A DNA stretch of 64,000 nt. It comes from an uncultured Anaeroplasmataceae bacterium. Its GTDB lineage: Bacteria; Bacillota_I; Bacilli_A; Acholeplasmatales; Anaeroplasmataceae. The stretch covers positions 248,001 to 312,000 of the forward strand of contig CAJTTN010000001.1 in assembly GCA_910579215.1 (NCBI GenBank). Reading direction: 5' to 3'. Of the stretch, positions 52,281 through 60,296 are shown one piece after another (positions within the stretch are counted from its first letter, which is position 1; each line of letters begins with the position of its first letter). A model generated the notes under the pieces. That model saw only the letters and a program-made list of their open reading frames with translations, was not told the DNA's origin and made no database searches. The position numbers and the translations under genes were made by a program.

Positions 52281-54007
52281 TGACAAGCACCTCCCAACTG
52301 TTGCTGATATAGCTCTTTATAAATTTCAGATTGCTGTAGTAGCTCATTATGAGTTCCTATATCCACAATTTTTCCACTATCTAAAATTATAATTCTATCT
52401 GCTTCCATAACAGAGGTAATTCGTTGACCAATGATAATGCTTGTAACATTCTTTAAGCTCCGAATTCCCTTAAGAATTTGTCGCTCCGTTTCCATATCAC
52501 AGGCAGAGGTAGAATCATCAAATATGATAACCTTTGGCCTCTTTAAAAGTGCTCGTGCAATACATAATCTTTGTTTTTGTCCTCCCGAAACATTTACTCC
52601 TCCTTGACCAAGATCATATTCTAAGCCATTAGGAAGTCTTTGGATAAATTCTTCTGCACAAGCAATTTTACAAGCCTCTATTACTTCCTCCATAGTAGCA
52701 GATGCATTTCCCCATAAAAGATTTTCTTTGATTGTACCACTAAATAAAACATTGTTTTGTAATACGATAGCAATGCTATCTCTTAAAGCCTTTAAATCAT
52801 AAGCCTTAACATCCTGCCCATGAATCAATACTTTCCCCTCAGTAACATCATATAATCTTAAAATTAAGGAAACTAAGGTTGATTTTGATGAACCAGTTCC
52901 ACCCAATATACCTATACTTTCTCCTGAATGGATTTGTAAGTTAATATTATCTAATACATATTCTTCACTAGATTCCTTATACTTAAAATATACATTTTGA
53001 AATTCTATTGTTCCAGATTCAATAATCTTTAGTCCAGAAGCTAAAGAGGTTATGGTTGGCTCTTCTGTCAATACCTCCTTAAGACGTCTTGAAGAAGCAA
53101 AGGAACGATTGATTAATAGAAAAACATTAGAAATCATCATCAAGGAATTTACAACCTGCAAAATATAAGAAAGCAAAGCAGAAAGACTTCCTACTTTTAA
53201 ATCATTGCTATGAACTAACACAGATCCAAAGCCTAAAATCATTACGGTTACCGCATACATAACAAGCTGAAACGATGGCTGATTTAGTTGAGCAAATTTA
53301 AAGGTATTCTTTGTAGTAGACATAACCTTAGTATTTGCAGACTGAAATTTTTCCATCTCATGTTCTTCTCTCACATAGGATTTTACAGTTCGTATGGCTT
53401 GTACATTTTCTCTTACGACTTGATTTAGCTCATCAATATTTCCTTGAAGAAGACTATATTTAGGAGCTGTTTTGCGAATGATTAAAAATAGTATGAGTGC
53501 TAATATGGGAACAAAGGCAATAAAAATCCAAGCTATCTTAGGAGCCATAGCAAAGGAAAGTCCTATTCCCATAAATAACATTAAAGGTGATCTACATAGA
53601 GGACGAATTCCTCCAACCAAAGTATTTTGCATGATAGTGACATCATTTGTAATTCTTGTCACTAGAGAGGAGGTAGGAAAATGATCTAGATTAGAAAAGG
53701 AGTAGCCTTGAATCTTTTGAAATAAATCTTTACGTAAGGCATAAGAAAAATTAGTCACTAATCTAGCATTATATTTCGCATAGAAATGTCCAGTCACTAA
53801 AGATATTAAAGCACATCCTATAATTAATCCACCTGAAATTAAAATTTGGTTCATGTTCTCATTATGAATTCCTTCATCTATGATATCCTTCATTAAAAAA
53901 GGAATAATAAGCTCAAATATTGTTTCAATAATAATTAGACTAATAGCTAGAATCAAATCTTTTTTAAAATACTTTAGGTAGCCTAAAATGTATTTCAAAT
54001 CTCTCAT
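52268..54007 (-). CDS. ABC exporter subunit, degenerate-site half (pair 4)
   Basis: About 579 residues, six membrane helices, ATPase domain with Walker A GGTGSSKST (Ser for Gly), signature VSGGQKQ and Walker B VIIFDDSTSACD with Asp replacing Glu, so the non-canonical half. Start set at ATG 54007 or the adjacent 54010 after GGAGTGAG; the longer frame to 54055 lacks a ribosome site. No regulator gene is attached to this pair. Confidence 0.9.
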   Translation of the reverse strand: MRDLKYILGYLKYFKKDLILAISLIIIETIFELIIPFLMKDIIDEGIHNENMNQILISGGLIIGCALISLVTGHFYAKYNARLVTNFSYALRKDLFQKIQGYSFSNLDHFPTSSLVTRITNDVTIMQNTLVGGIRPLCRSPLMLFMGIGLSFAMAPKIAWIFIAFVPILALILFLIIRKTAPKYSLLQGNIDELNQVVRENVQAIRTVKSYVREEHEMEKFQSANTKVMSTTKNTFKFAQLNQPSFQLVMYAVTVMILGFGSVLVHSNDLKVGSLSALLSYILQVVNSLMMISNVFLLINRSFASSRRLKEVLTEEPTITSLASGLKIIESGTIEFQNVYFKYKESSEEYVLDNINLQIHSGESIGILGGTGSSKSTLVSLILRLYDVTEGKVLIHGQDVKAYDLKALRDSIAIVLQNNVLFSGTIKENLLWGNASATMEEVIEACKIACAEEFIQRLPNGLEYDLGQGGVNVSGGQKQRLCIARALLKRPKVIIFDDSTSACDMETERQILKGIRSLKNVTSIIIGQRITSVMEADRIIILDSGKIVDIGTHNELLQQSEIYKELYQQQLGGACQCHQ

Positions 54008-54138
54008 CATCTCACTCCATTCTTCTTTGATTATATCATAAAAGTGGGAAAGCAACTAGAAACAATTTTTATTTTTATATTTAAAAAATTAAAATTTACA
54101 AAAGTAAAATATAGATTAAGCTTCAAACAAATAATAAA

Positions 54139-54168
54139 AAGCTCGCTAATTTCTTTAGTAGCAAGCTT
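54139..54168 (-). terminator. Terminator of the ureohydrolase-SpeD-like operon
   Basis: Ten-base arms with one mismatch (54139-54148, 54159-54168), followed by a T-run on the minus strand. Confidence 0.75.
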
Positions 54169-54198
54169 AAGTATTTGATTAAAATCTAAGATTTTCCT

Positions 54199-55008
54199 TT
54201 ATCTTTTTTTTAAGTTTTTTTGCCAACGCATAGAAATCTGCAAGGATTCCTTAGATACCGTTGATTTTACTTTGTAGATATGCTTCGTTCCTCTAGACGT
54301 AAGCTCATTGGAGATAACCTCACCTAAGGGCGCATATAGCTCACTAACCTTAGAGTAATCAAAAGGGGCACAAGAAAATATATCTGCATATATCCGTTTA
54401 GATTTATAGCTATAGTGCAAAGCAATATGGGATTGTGCTATCACAATAATAGCAGATAAATATTTAGGCTTTTTAGGAGTAGATTTCAAGACATATGGTC
54501 TTGTTATAGGATCCATATTAATCTTAAATACAAGCTGTTCTAAAAAATCAAATAATTTTTCCATATTAGGCTCTTGATGAGATTGTATTTCTGTCATTAG
54601 ATGTGGTCCAAAATCACAGGTTGAATCATAAGGAAGCATTTCAAAGCCCTTTACGCTTCTATCCTTCATATTGAAGATTGATTTTTCATCCTGATATGGC
54701 AATTCCTTTAAAAGAAAATCCTTGGCAATTTGTTCATCATAATCTAAATCAGCTAAAATATCTACAAAATAGCATTCTCTAATAGGGAAAGTGTGAATGG
54801 TGATATGTCCTCCCTCAAGTAAGATAAAAGCTGAAATTCCAATATCTTCTTTTACCTTTCCGTAGTAGTATGGGATTAATTGTGGGGGACAAATTGGATT
54901 TAGCTTAAGGACATAAACCAATTTATTTAATAAATCATTAATATGCTTGATATCATTTAATTGATTTTGATTTGCGCCATAGCAATCTAGCATTGTGTGT
55001 TTTTTCAT
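54199..55008 (-). CDS. Tandem-domain SpeD-like pyruvoyl decarboxylase
   Basis: A 269-residue member of the S-adenosylmethionine decarboxylase superfamily built of two similar halves. The first has LLEGGHITIHTFP: the position of the self-cleaving, pyruvoyl-forming Ser is Gly67, so this half cannot be processed. The second has IAQSHIALHYSYKSKRIYADIFSCAPFD, with Ser193-His194 and Cys213 in the expected spacing, so cleavage would be here. SpeD homologues that decarboxylate arginine or ornithine are known; the overlap (ATGA) with an agmatinase-type gene and lack of a spermidine synthase gene make arginine to agmatine plausible. Which substrate is used is inference. Confidence 0.8.
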   Translation of the reverse strand: MKKHTMLDCYGANQNQLNDIKHINDLLNKLVYVLKLNPICPPQLIPYYYGKVKEDIGISAFILLEGGHITIHTFPIRECYFVDILADLDYDEQIAKDFLLKELPYQDEKSIFNMKDRSVKGFEMLPYDSTCDFGPHLMTEIQSHQEPNMEKLFDFLEQLVFKINMDPITRPYVLKSTPKKPKYLSAIIVIAQSHIALHYSYKSKRIYADIFSCAPFDYSKVSELYAPLGEVISNELTSRGTKHIYKVKSTVSKESLQISMRWQKNLKKR

Positions 55009-55907
55009 TCTTCTTTTCTCCTTACTTTAAGAATATTAAATATTTCATAAAGTGTCTTTAAGCCTAACCAAGAGGTTATATCATTACAATCTAATGGTGG
55101 GGCAATCTCCACTAAATCCATTGCTTGAACATCCACTTCCTTAAAAATTGATAGAATAATATTTAAAACATCTAAGCTCTTTAATCCAAAGGGCTCAGGA
55201 GTTCCAGTTCCTGGAGCATAGCATGGATCATTGGCATCAATATCATAGGAAAGATATACCCAGTAGTCCTCTTGAAATTTTTCTTTTATTCGTTGAACAA
55301 CTTTAGAAATTCCCTTTTCTTGAATATAAGAGGAACTATAAACCTCTAGTTCTGGATGCTTTTCAAAATATTGAATCTCCTGAAGTTCAAATCCTCGCAT
55401 ACCTATAAGCAAAATATCTTTCATATCATAGCCATAATCTATAGCTCTTTTAATAGGACACGCATGAGAATAAGGACTATCCTCATAAATATCACATATA
55501 TCAGGATGGGCATCTATATGGATGATTGCAGCCTTTTTATTATGCTTTTTTGCAAAGCTCAAAAACGCTCTTTGTAAAGGAATTGCAACCGAATGATCTC
55601 CCCCTATAAATAAATTTAATTTGTTAGGACATAGCATAGCAAAAGCTTGTTCTTCTATTACTTTAAAATAAGCTTCACACCCCTCACCACGATAAAGAAT
55701 ATCTCCCATATCATAGACTTTACAATCTGAAATATCTATACCATCCCTTGTCAAAGGAGGAAGATGTAAGGATAATTCTCTTAAGCGCTCTGGAGCTTTA
55801 GATGCTCCCTTTCCCACGGATGCATTATTATCGTAAGGGATTCCTGTTAGAATCACTTTGCTTTCCTCTTTAACATCCGTTAAAATTCCACGAAAGCCTT
55901 CCTTCAT
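55005..55907 (-). CDS. Ureohydrolase, agmatinase-like (SpeB family)
   Basis: A 300-residue Mn-dependent arginase/agmatinase fold enzyme. Metal sites are intact: GGDHSV, HIDAHPDICDIYEDSPYSHA and SYDIDANDP. The GTGTPEPFG loop is typical of agmatinases. With the SpeD-like gene it overlaps by 4 bases in ATGA, so the pair would make putrescine from arginine (agmatine plus water to putrescine plus urea) if the SpeD-like protein is an arginine decarboxylase. Arginase or guanidinobutyrase activity remains possible. Confidence 0.88.
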   Translation of the reverse strand: MKEGFRGILTDVKEESKVILTGIPYDNNASVGKGASKAPERLRELSLHLPPLTRDGIDISDCKVYDMGDILYRGEGCEAYFKVIEEQAFAMLCPNKLNLFIGGDHSVAIPLQRAFLSFAKKHNKKAAIIHIDAHPDICDIYEDSPYSHACPIKRAIDYGYDMKDILLIGMRGFELQEIQYFEKHPELEVYSSSYIQEKGISKVVQRIKEKFQEDYWVYLSYDIDANDPCYAPGTGTPEPFGLKSLDVLNIILSIFKEVDVQAMDLVEIAPPLDCNDITSWLGLKTLYEIFNILKVRRKEE

Positions 55908-55975
55908 AGCTCTTCACCTCTAATTTTTAATTATACATTCTTATATAATTCTTTACAATATTTATCCTAATTTTT

Positions 55976-56533
55976 TTATAATTTACTTCTACTTACTAAT
56001 TTTTTATAAACATGCTCTACCATCCAAATTTCTTTTGGAGCCTTTAAAGCTTCTTCCATAGTAAACCACTTCACACCCTTATTTTCATCAGGCTTTATAA
56101 AAAGTTCATCTCGCTCATCAGCTTCTATAAGATAGGTAATATTAAAATGTAAATGACAAGGAACATAAATCCCCTTACGAACATGTCCATTTACAGTTAA
56201 CGTTTCTAGACTGAAAATATCTTTACTTATGAGTTTCGCATGCTGAACACCCGTTTCCTCCTGTAATTCGCGCATAGCAACCTCTATTAGATTTTCTTCT
56301 TGATCTGCATGACCTCCAACCCATGACCAAGAATCATAAATATTATGATAAATCATCAAAACCTTTGTTCGCTCGTGATTCACTACCCATGCAGAAGCAG
56401 AAAAGTGTCCAATTCTATTTTCTCTATCTAAAAAATCATGATGCTTGGTCATGAATTCTAGCATGATTTGCTTATCCATTTCTTCTTGTTCATTGATAGG
56501 TATATACCTTTTTATTTCTTCTATTAAATTCAT
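55976..56533 (-). CDS. NUDIX hydrolase
   Basis: A 185-residue NUDIX protein cleaving nucleoside-diphosphate-linked compounds. The box is clear: GGHADQEENLIEVAMRELQE followed by ETGV, matching G-x5-E-x7-RE-x2-EE-x-G. The N-terminal extension contains FSASAWVVNHERTKVLMIYH. Substrate unknown. It sits downstream of nothing obvious and is followed by the 316-base gap described below. Confidence 0.9.
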   Translation of the reverse strand: MNLIEEIKRYIPINEQEEMDKQIMLEFMTKHHDFLDRENRIGHFSASAWVVNHERTKVLMIYHNIYDSWSWVGGHADQEENLIEVAMRELQEETGVQHAKLISKDIFSLETLTVNGHVRKGIYVPCHLHFNITYLIEADERDELFIKPDENKGVKWFTMEEALKAPKEIWMVEHVYKKLVSRSKL

Positions 56534-56850
56534 TGATGCATTTCCTTTCTAAGAAGCTTTATTTCCTTTTCATTATACTTTATTTAAAACAAGAAAGAAA
56601 TAATAATTTCATAATTTGTAAAATAAAGAAGACAAAGAATTTTATTCCGTATTTACTTTTGTATTAAATTAAAGAAATTTCTTTTATTTTATAAAAAAGT
56701 ACATATTAAATATTAAAAAAACTAAACTCATAATTCAAACTAAATTAAAATTGGAAAATACGCAAAATTTGTATTTTCTTTGACTTAGGGGTAAAATAAG
56801 TATATAATGGAAAAGGAGGATAGCTTCTTAGAAAGCTATAAGAGATAGTT
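56534..56850 (+). promoter_or_regulatory. Intergenic gap with plsY promoter and leader hairpin
   Basis: A 317-base AT-rich gap between divergent genes. On the plus strand TTGACT (56780-56785), 17 bases, TATAAT (56803-56808) is a strong promoter for plsY. The short leader forms a stem ATAGCTT/AAGCTAT (around 56820-56839). The AAGGAGG at 56813-56819 would lie at the transcript's 5' end, about 31 bases before the start codon. Nothing else was recognised in 56534-56779. Confidence 0.75.
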
Positions 56851-57537
56851 ATGCAAGCATTAGATATTGTTATTGGTATACTTTTTATCATTTTATCTTA
56901 TTTTATTGGTTCTATTCCTTTTGGTGTTGTGTTAGGAAAGCTCATCTGCAAAAAGGATATTCGAGAATATGGAAGTAAAAATATAGGCACAACCAATGCA
57001 ATTCGTGTACTAGGGAAAAAGGTTGGCTTTCTAGTCTTCTTCTGTGATGTTTTTAAGGGTTGCTTCATTATTATTTTAATTAAGATATTAGGGATAACGA
57101 ATGTATGGAAAACTCCTGAGGGGATTGATATTTTCCTTTATGGAGCTGCAGCTATCTTAGGTCATTCCTTTTCTATCTTCTTGAATTTCAAGGGTGGAAA
57201 GGCTGTTGCAACCTCCTTAGGTGTTGTATTAGTACTTACACCTATCCCAGCGATTGCTTGCTTATTGATGTTTGCTTTAGTGTTCTACACGACCAAATAC
57301 GTTTCCTTAGCTTCTACAGCAGCAACACTCACGGTTATCATAACTACTTGGATATTATTTGTATTTGGTGTAAAAGATATCCTTAACTTTGGCTATTACT
57401 TTATAGCTAAGCCTTCATTAATTTTGTCTATACTTTATACTATACTTGCAATGCTAATTCTAATTAAGCATTTTAAAAATTATCGAAGACTTCTCAATGG
57501 AACGGAAAACAGTTTTCGTAAAAATAAAAAAGATTAA
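56851..57537 (+). CDS. plsY: Glycerol-3-phosphate acyltransferase PlsY
   Basis: Transfers the acyl group from acyl-phosphate to glycerol 3-phosphate, the first step of phospholipid synthesis, at the membrane. The 228-residue five-helix protein shows the PlsY motifs GSIPFGVVLGKL, GSKNIGTTNAIRVLGKK and GHSFSIFLNFKGGKAVATSLG. A strong promoter lies upstream and a terminator downstream, so it is a single gene. The ribosome site is weak (AAGAGAT). Confidence 0.96.
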   Translation: MQALDIVIGILFIILSYFIGSIPFGVVLGKLICKKDIREYGSKNIGTTNAIRVLGKKVGFLVFFCDVFKGCFIIILIKILGITNVWKTPEGIDIFLYGAAAILGHSFSIFLNFKGGKAVATSLGVVLVLTPIPAIACLLMFALVFYTTKYVSLASTAATLTVIITTWILFVFGVKDILNFGYYFIAKPSLILSILYTILAMLILIKHFKNYRRLLNGTENSFRKNKKD

Positions 57538-57546
57538 GTTATATTA

Positions 57547-57579
57547 TTCTGTTTGTCTTAAAGCAAACAGAATTTTTTT
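57547..57579 (+). terminator. Terminator of plsY
   Basis: Nine-base arms TTCTGTTTG/CAAACAGAA followed by seven Ts. Confidence 0.88.
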
Positions 57580-57607
57580 ATATAAAAGAAAAAAGCTTTA
57601 AAAGCTT

Positions 57608-58177
57608 CTAACCTTGATATTCTTTAAACATTTCTTGATAATGTTTTAACGCCTCAGCAAAACGTTGATAGTGAATGATTTCTCTTTGTCTAAGGAAGGA
57701 AAGTGGTGCTAGTATCTCAGGATCATCTGTAAGGTCCATTAAATGCTCATAACCAGCACGAGCCTTTGCTTCTGCAGCCATATCCTCATTTAAATCCACA
57801 ATTGGACTTCCAGTAGAGGCAATAAAGGAAACTGTAAATGGATTTCCACAAGCATCAGTTGGATAAATTCCTAATCCATGATCCGTATACATAGCTTCAA
57901 ACCCATATTTTTTAATTTCATCTATTGTAGCACCTTCAGTTAGTCCCTTCATCATAGCCATTAAGATTTCTACATGTGCCAATTCCTCTGTAGCTATTTC
58001 TACTAGTAAATTCTGTCCTATTTTATCTGGCATAGTAGGGGCTTGAACTAAATATCTAATTCCTGAAGCTAATTCTCCTCCTGGTCCGCCAATAGCTGTT
58101 ATAAGTTCTTTAGCAAAAGCCAAATTTCTCTTGCTGATATGAACTGGAAATTCCAGTTTCTTTTCATAAGTCCACAT
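57608..58177 (-). CDS. cotJC: Spore coat protein CotJC (manganese-catalase family)
   Basis: A 189-residue ferritin-like four-helix protein of the Mn-catalase family. The diiron/dimanganese ligands are visible: GGPGGELASGIRYLVQ, EIATEELAHVEILMAMMKGL and MAAEAKARAGYEHLM, REIIHYQRFAEAL. CotJC is a spore coat component that may detoxify peroxide. Its start shares one base with the stop of the fused CotJA-CotJB gene (TAATG), so the two are translated together. Presence indicates endospore formation. Confidence 0.95.
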   Translation of the reverse strand: MWTYEKKLEFPVHISKRNLAFAKELITAIGGPGGELASGIRYLVQAPTMPDKIGQNLLVEIATEELAHVEILMAMMKGLTEGATIDEIKKYGFEAMYTDHGLGIYPTDACGNPFTVSFIASTGSPIVDLNEDMAAEAKARAGYEHLMDLTDDPEILAPLSFLRQREIIHYQRFAEALKHYQEMFKEYQG

Positions 58178-58548
58178 TACTTTTTACCCTCCCAGGTAGA
58201 TTTTCTATCCAAAAATCCATCAAAAATAACAGAACATGACTTTAAAGCGCCATATTTAGTTTCAATATAATTACACATTTTTTCTTTTTCAACATTTACT
58301 TTTTTCAATGTTTCAATTGCTTCCTTAGAATTTGGATGTGTGCAGATATATAGTGTAAGCTCAATAGAAGCAAAGCTATAAACCTGTAGCATAAATAAAA
58401 CTTGCTCTTCTTCTGTCAAATCATGAATATCTGTTAAAATAAATTTATACCCTGAGAAAAGATTTTCCCATATAGAGCCCTTCAAAAAGCCCTTTTCAAT
58501 ATCACTATCTAAAACAAATGCTTGAGAGTTAATTTCTAAAGTTTTCAA
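58177..58548 (-). CDS. CotJA-CotJB fusion (spore coat)
   Basis: A ~123-residue protein joining two normally separate CotJ operon products. The first ~45 residues match CotJA (SDIEKGFLKGSIWENLFSGY). The rest matches CotJB (LQVYSFASIELTLYICTHPN with the ELTLY..THP core, IETKYGAL, and a Trp-containing tail). It precedes cotJC. TTG at 58548 behind GGGAG is preferred; an ATG at 58563 overlaps that ribosome site. A sigma-E/K-like -10, CATATTATA (plus 58567-58575), sits just upstream but is close to the start, so the promoter is tentative. Confidence 0.78.
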   Translation of the reverse strand: MKTLEINSQAFVLDSDIEKGFLKGSIWENLFSGYKFILTDIHDLTEEEQVLFMLQVYSFASIELTLYICTHPNSKEAIETLKKVNVEKEKMCNYIETKYGALKSCSVIFDGFLDRKSTWEGKK

Positions 58549-58607
58549 TTTAATCACTCCCATATCTATAATATGACTATAGTGAAAATAAGTATAGGCA
58601 AAAGAAA

Positions 58608-58627
58608 AAGCTGACTTTCATCAGCTT
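58608..58627 (-). terminator. Terminator of the ferredoxin gene
   Basis: Hairpin AAGCTGA/TCAGCTT with a T-rich minus-strand tail. Confidence 0.7.
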
Positions 58628-58637
58628 ATTTCTTTAT

Positions 58638-58805
58638 TTATCTTTCAGAGATAGCTGAAACTGGACAAACAGCTTCGCAAGCTCCACAGTCAATACAAGT
58701 ATCTTCATCGATAACTGCTTGATCCTCAACAGTAATTGCTGAAACTGGGCATTGTTCTGCACAAGCACCACAAGCGATACAAGTATCATTAACAAATCTA
58801 GGCAT
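58638..58805 (-). CDS. 2[4Fe-4S] ferredoxin (clostridial type)
   Basis: A 55-residue ORF starting MPRFVNDTCIACGACAEQCP, with a second cluster motif TCIDCGACEAVCPVSAI, that is two CxxCxxCxxxCP sets in the classic ferredoxin fold. It carries low-potential electrons in anaerobic metabolism, for instance with pyruvate:ferredoxin oxidoreductase or hydrogenase. AAAGGAGG precedes ATG. A ferredoxin of this type suggests an anaerobic or facultative lifestyle. Confidence 0.95.
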   Translation of the reverse strand: MPRFVNDTCIACGACAEQCPVSAITVEDQAVIDEDTCIDCGACEAVCPVSAISER

Positions 58806-58922
58806 CTCTTTTCCTCCTTTTATTGTTATACATATTTTAACATTTTTATATCATTTTGTCTACTATGTTTTTTAACAATATCAATTTTAAGAAAATAAAC
58901 CTTTTTTTACAACAGAATCAAT

Positions 58923-60200
58923 TTAATAAATAAATTCATGAACTAGCTTAGAATTACAATTTGGATCAAAGTAGGTTTCCATTAAACCATAACCATCATC
59001 TATCAAAAAGAAATATGCATAATGTGTTTTTTCAAAAATCCAAGTCCCTGTTTTATAGCTATATTTTTTATACCCTAAAAGAGCTACAGCATGATTTGAT
59101 GCATATGATAAGCTATTTGCTAACCCCATAAAGACAGCTCTACCCTTTTGTAAAGATGTCATTACATCAGAAAAATTAAAAGAAGATGTAAAGGTTATAT
59201 TTTGGTATCCATAACGATCAAGCATAGCATTCATAGTTTCAATAGTATTGCTTGTTGATAAACCAAGTTCAGGTGTATATCTAGCATGTCTTACTGCATA
59301 ATCTCTCATTTGATAATATAATTCTGGCATTTTAGTAATAAACGTCGAATCAATCAATGTCCAATAAAAATCATGACCTACTGTCTCTTCTCCCATTCCA
59401 TAATATATGTAGTCAGGAATTTCATCAAGATATAATTTTAAATTTCTTGTAGATGTTTTTGGTGGCAAATGACCATATATTCTCATTTGAACCCAGTTTG
59501 ACATAACATTAAAAGCGGCTGTTAAAGCACAGTTTTCTTCAGTTACGGATTTAGAATATGTATACCCGCCATCTTTAGAAACGTATTTTTGATAGTAGGT
59601 TAATTGTTTCATACTAAATCCACTATAAGAAACATCTTCTACTGCTTTTTCATGGGTTTCTTCAAGTTTATAAGAAGGATATCTACTAGATACATATTCG
59701 TCTATATCATATATATCAGTTTCTCCATCTCCTCCTTGTCCATCAACTCCGTATAGAATCTCAGTATCACTATCCATTTCTTCATCATACTTATGAAATG
59801 ACTCTCCATCATGATATAAAAATCCATCATACGCACTATAGTATGTAAATTCTACATCCTTTAAATAGGTTAAATCATCTGTAGTATTTAAAGTATATAA
59901 AGAATAATTAAAGGAAGTTACAAGATAACCTTTATCATCATTAAAATCTAAATATATACCATACTCATTAGAGTCTATAATATAAACTAAGCAATGCTTT
60001 TCTATACTAGTGGCATTCAGTCTTTCCATAGCATGTGTCTTGTTGTACTCTGTTCTAAATTCACTCAGATGATTAGAAATATAGTTTACTATTTGTTTAT
60101 ATTCTATTTCTATTCCTTCTTCTGCAGATACAGTCAAGTTTGTAAATACAAAAGAAACAAAGCCTAAAAAAATTAAAAATATTGTCGTGATTTTCTTCAT
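58923..60200 (-). CDS. Exported C39-like cysteine peptidase
   Basis: A 425-residue protein with a signal peptide (TTIFLIFLGFVSFVFTNLTV), a beta-rich pro-region to ~residue 150 and a papain-like domain. The likely nucleophile is Cys224 in SVTEENCALTAAFNVMSNW; the histidine is His370 in SNHAVALLGYKKY, followed by an acidic FLIDDGYG. It is the intact counterpart of the frameshifted gene at 6170-7656. Located outside the membrane; substrate unknown. It lies 97 bases downstream of the single-pass membrane protein gene 60297-61040, in the same direction. Confidence 0.8.
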   Translation of the reverse strand: MKKITTIFLIFLGFVSFVFTNLTVSAEEGIEIEYKQIVNYISNHLSEFRTEYNKTHAMERLNATSIEKHCLVYIIDSNEYGIYLDFNDDKGYLVTSFNYSLYTLNTTDDLTYLKDVEFTYYSAYDGFLYHDGESFHKYDEEMDSDTEILYGVDGQGGDGETDIYDIDEYVSSRYPSYKLEETHEKAVEDVSYSGFSMKQLTYYQKYVSKDGGYTYSKSVTEENCALTAAFNVMSNWVQMRIYGHLPPKTSTRNLKLYLDEIPDYIYYGMGEETVGHDFYWTLIDSTFITKMPELYYQMRDYAVRHARYTPELGLSTSNTIETMNAMLDRYGYQNITFTSSFNFSDVMTSLQKGRAVFMGLANSLSYASNHAVALLGYKKYSYKTGTWIFEKTHYAYFFLIDDGYGLMETYFDPNCNSKLVHEFIY

Positions 60201-60296
60201 TTTTCAATCCCTACCTTTCAATAAAATATACGAGTATGCTTACATTTTTTTTCAAAAATAGAAAGAAATTGTAAGAAACTAAAAAACTAGTCGAAA

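Noticed and set aside
56807..56848. Short ORF of 13 codons overlapping the plsY -10 box
   Set aside because: Its ATG lies within the TATAAT box, so it would not be in the transcript.
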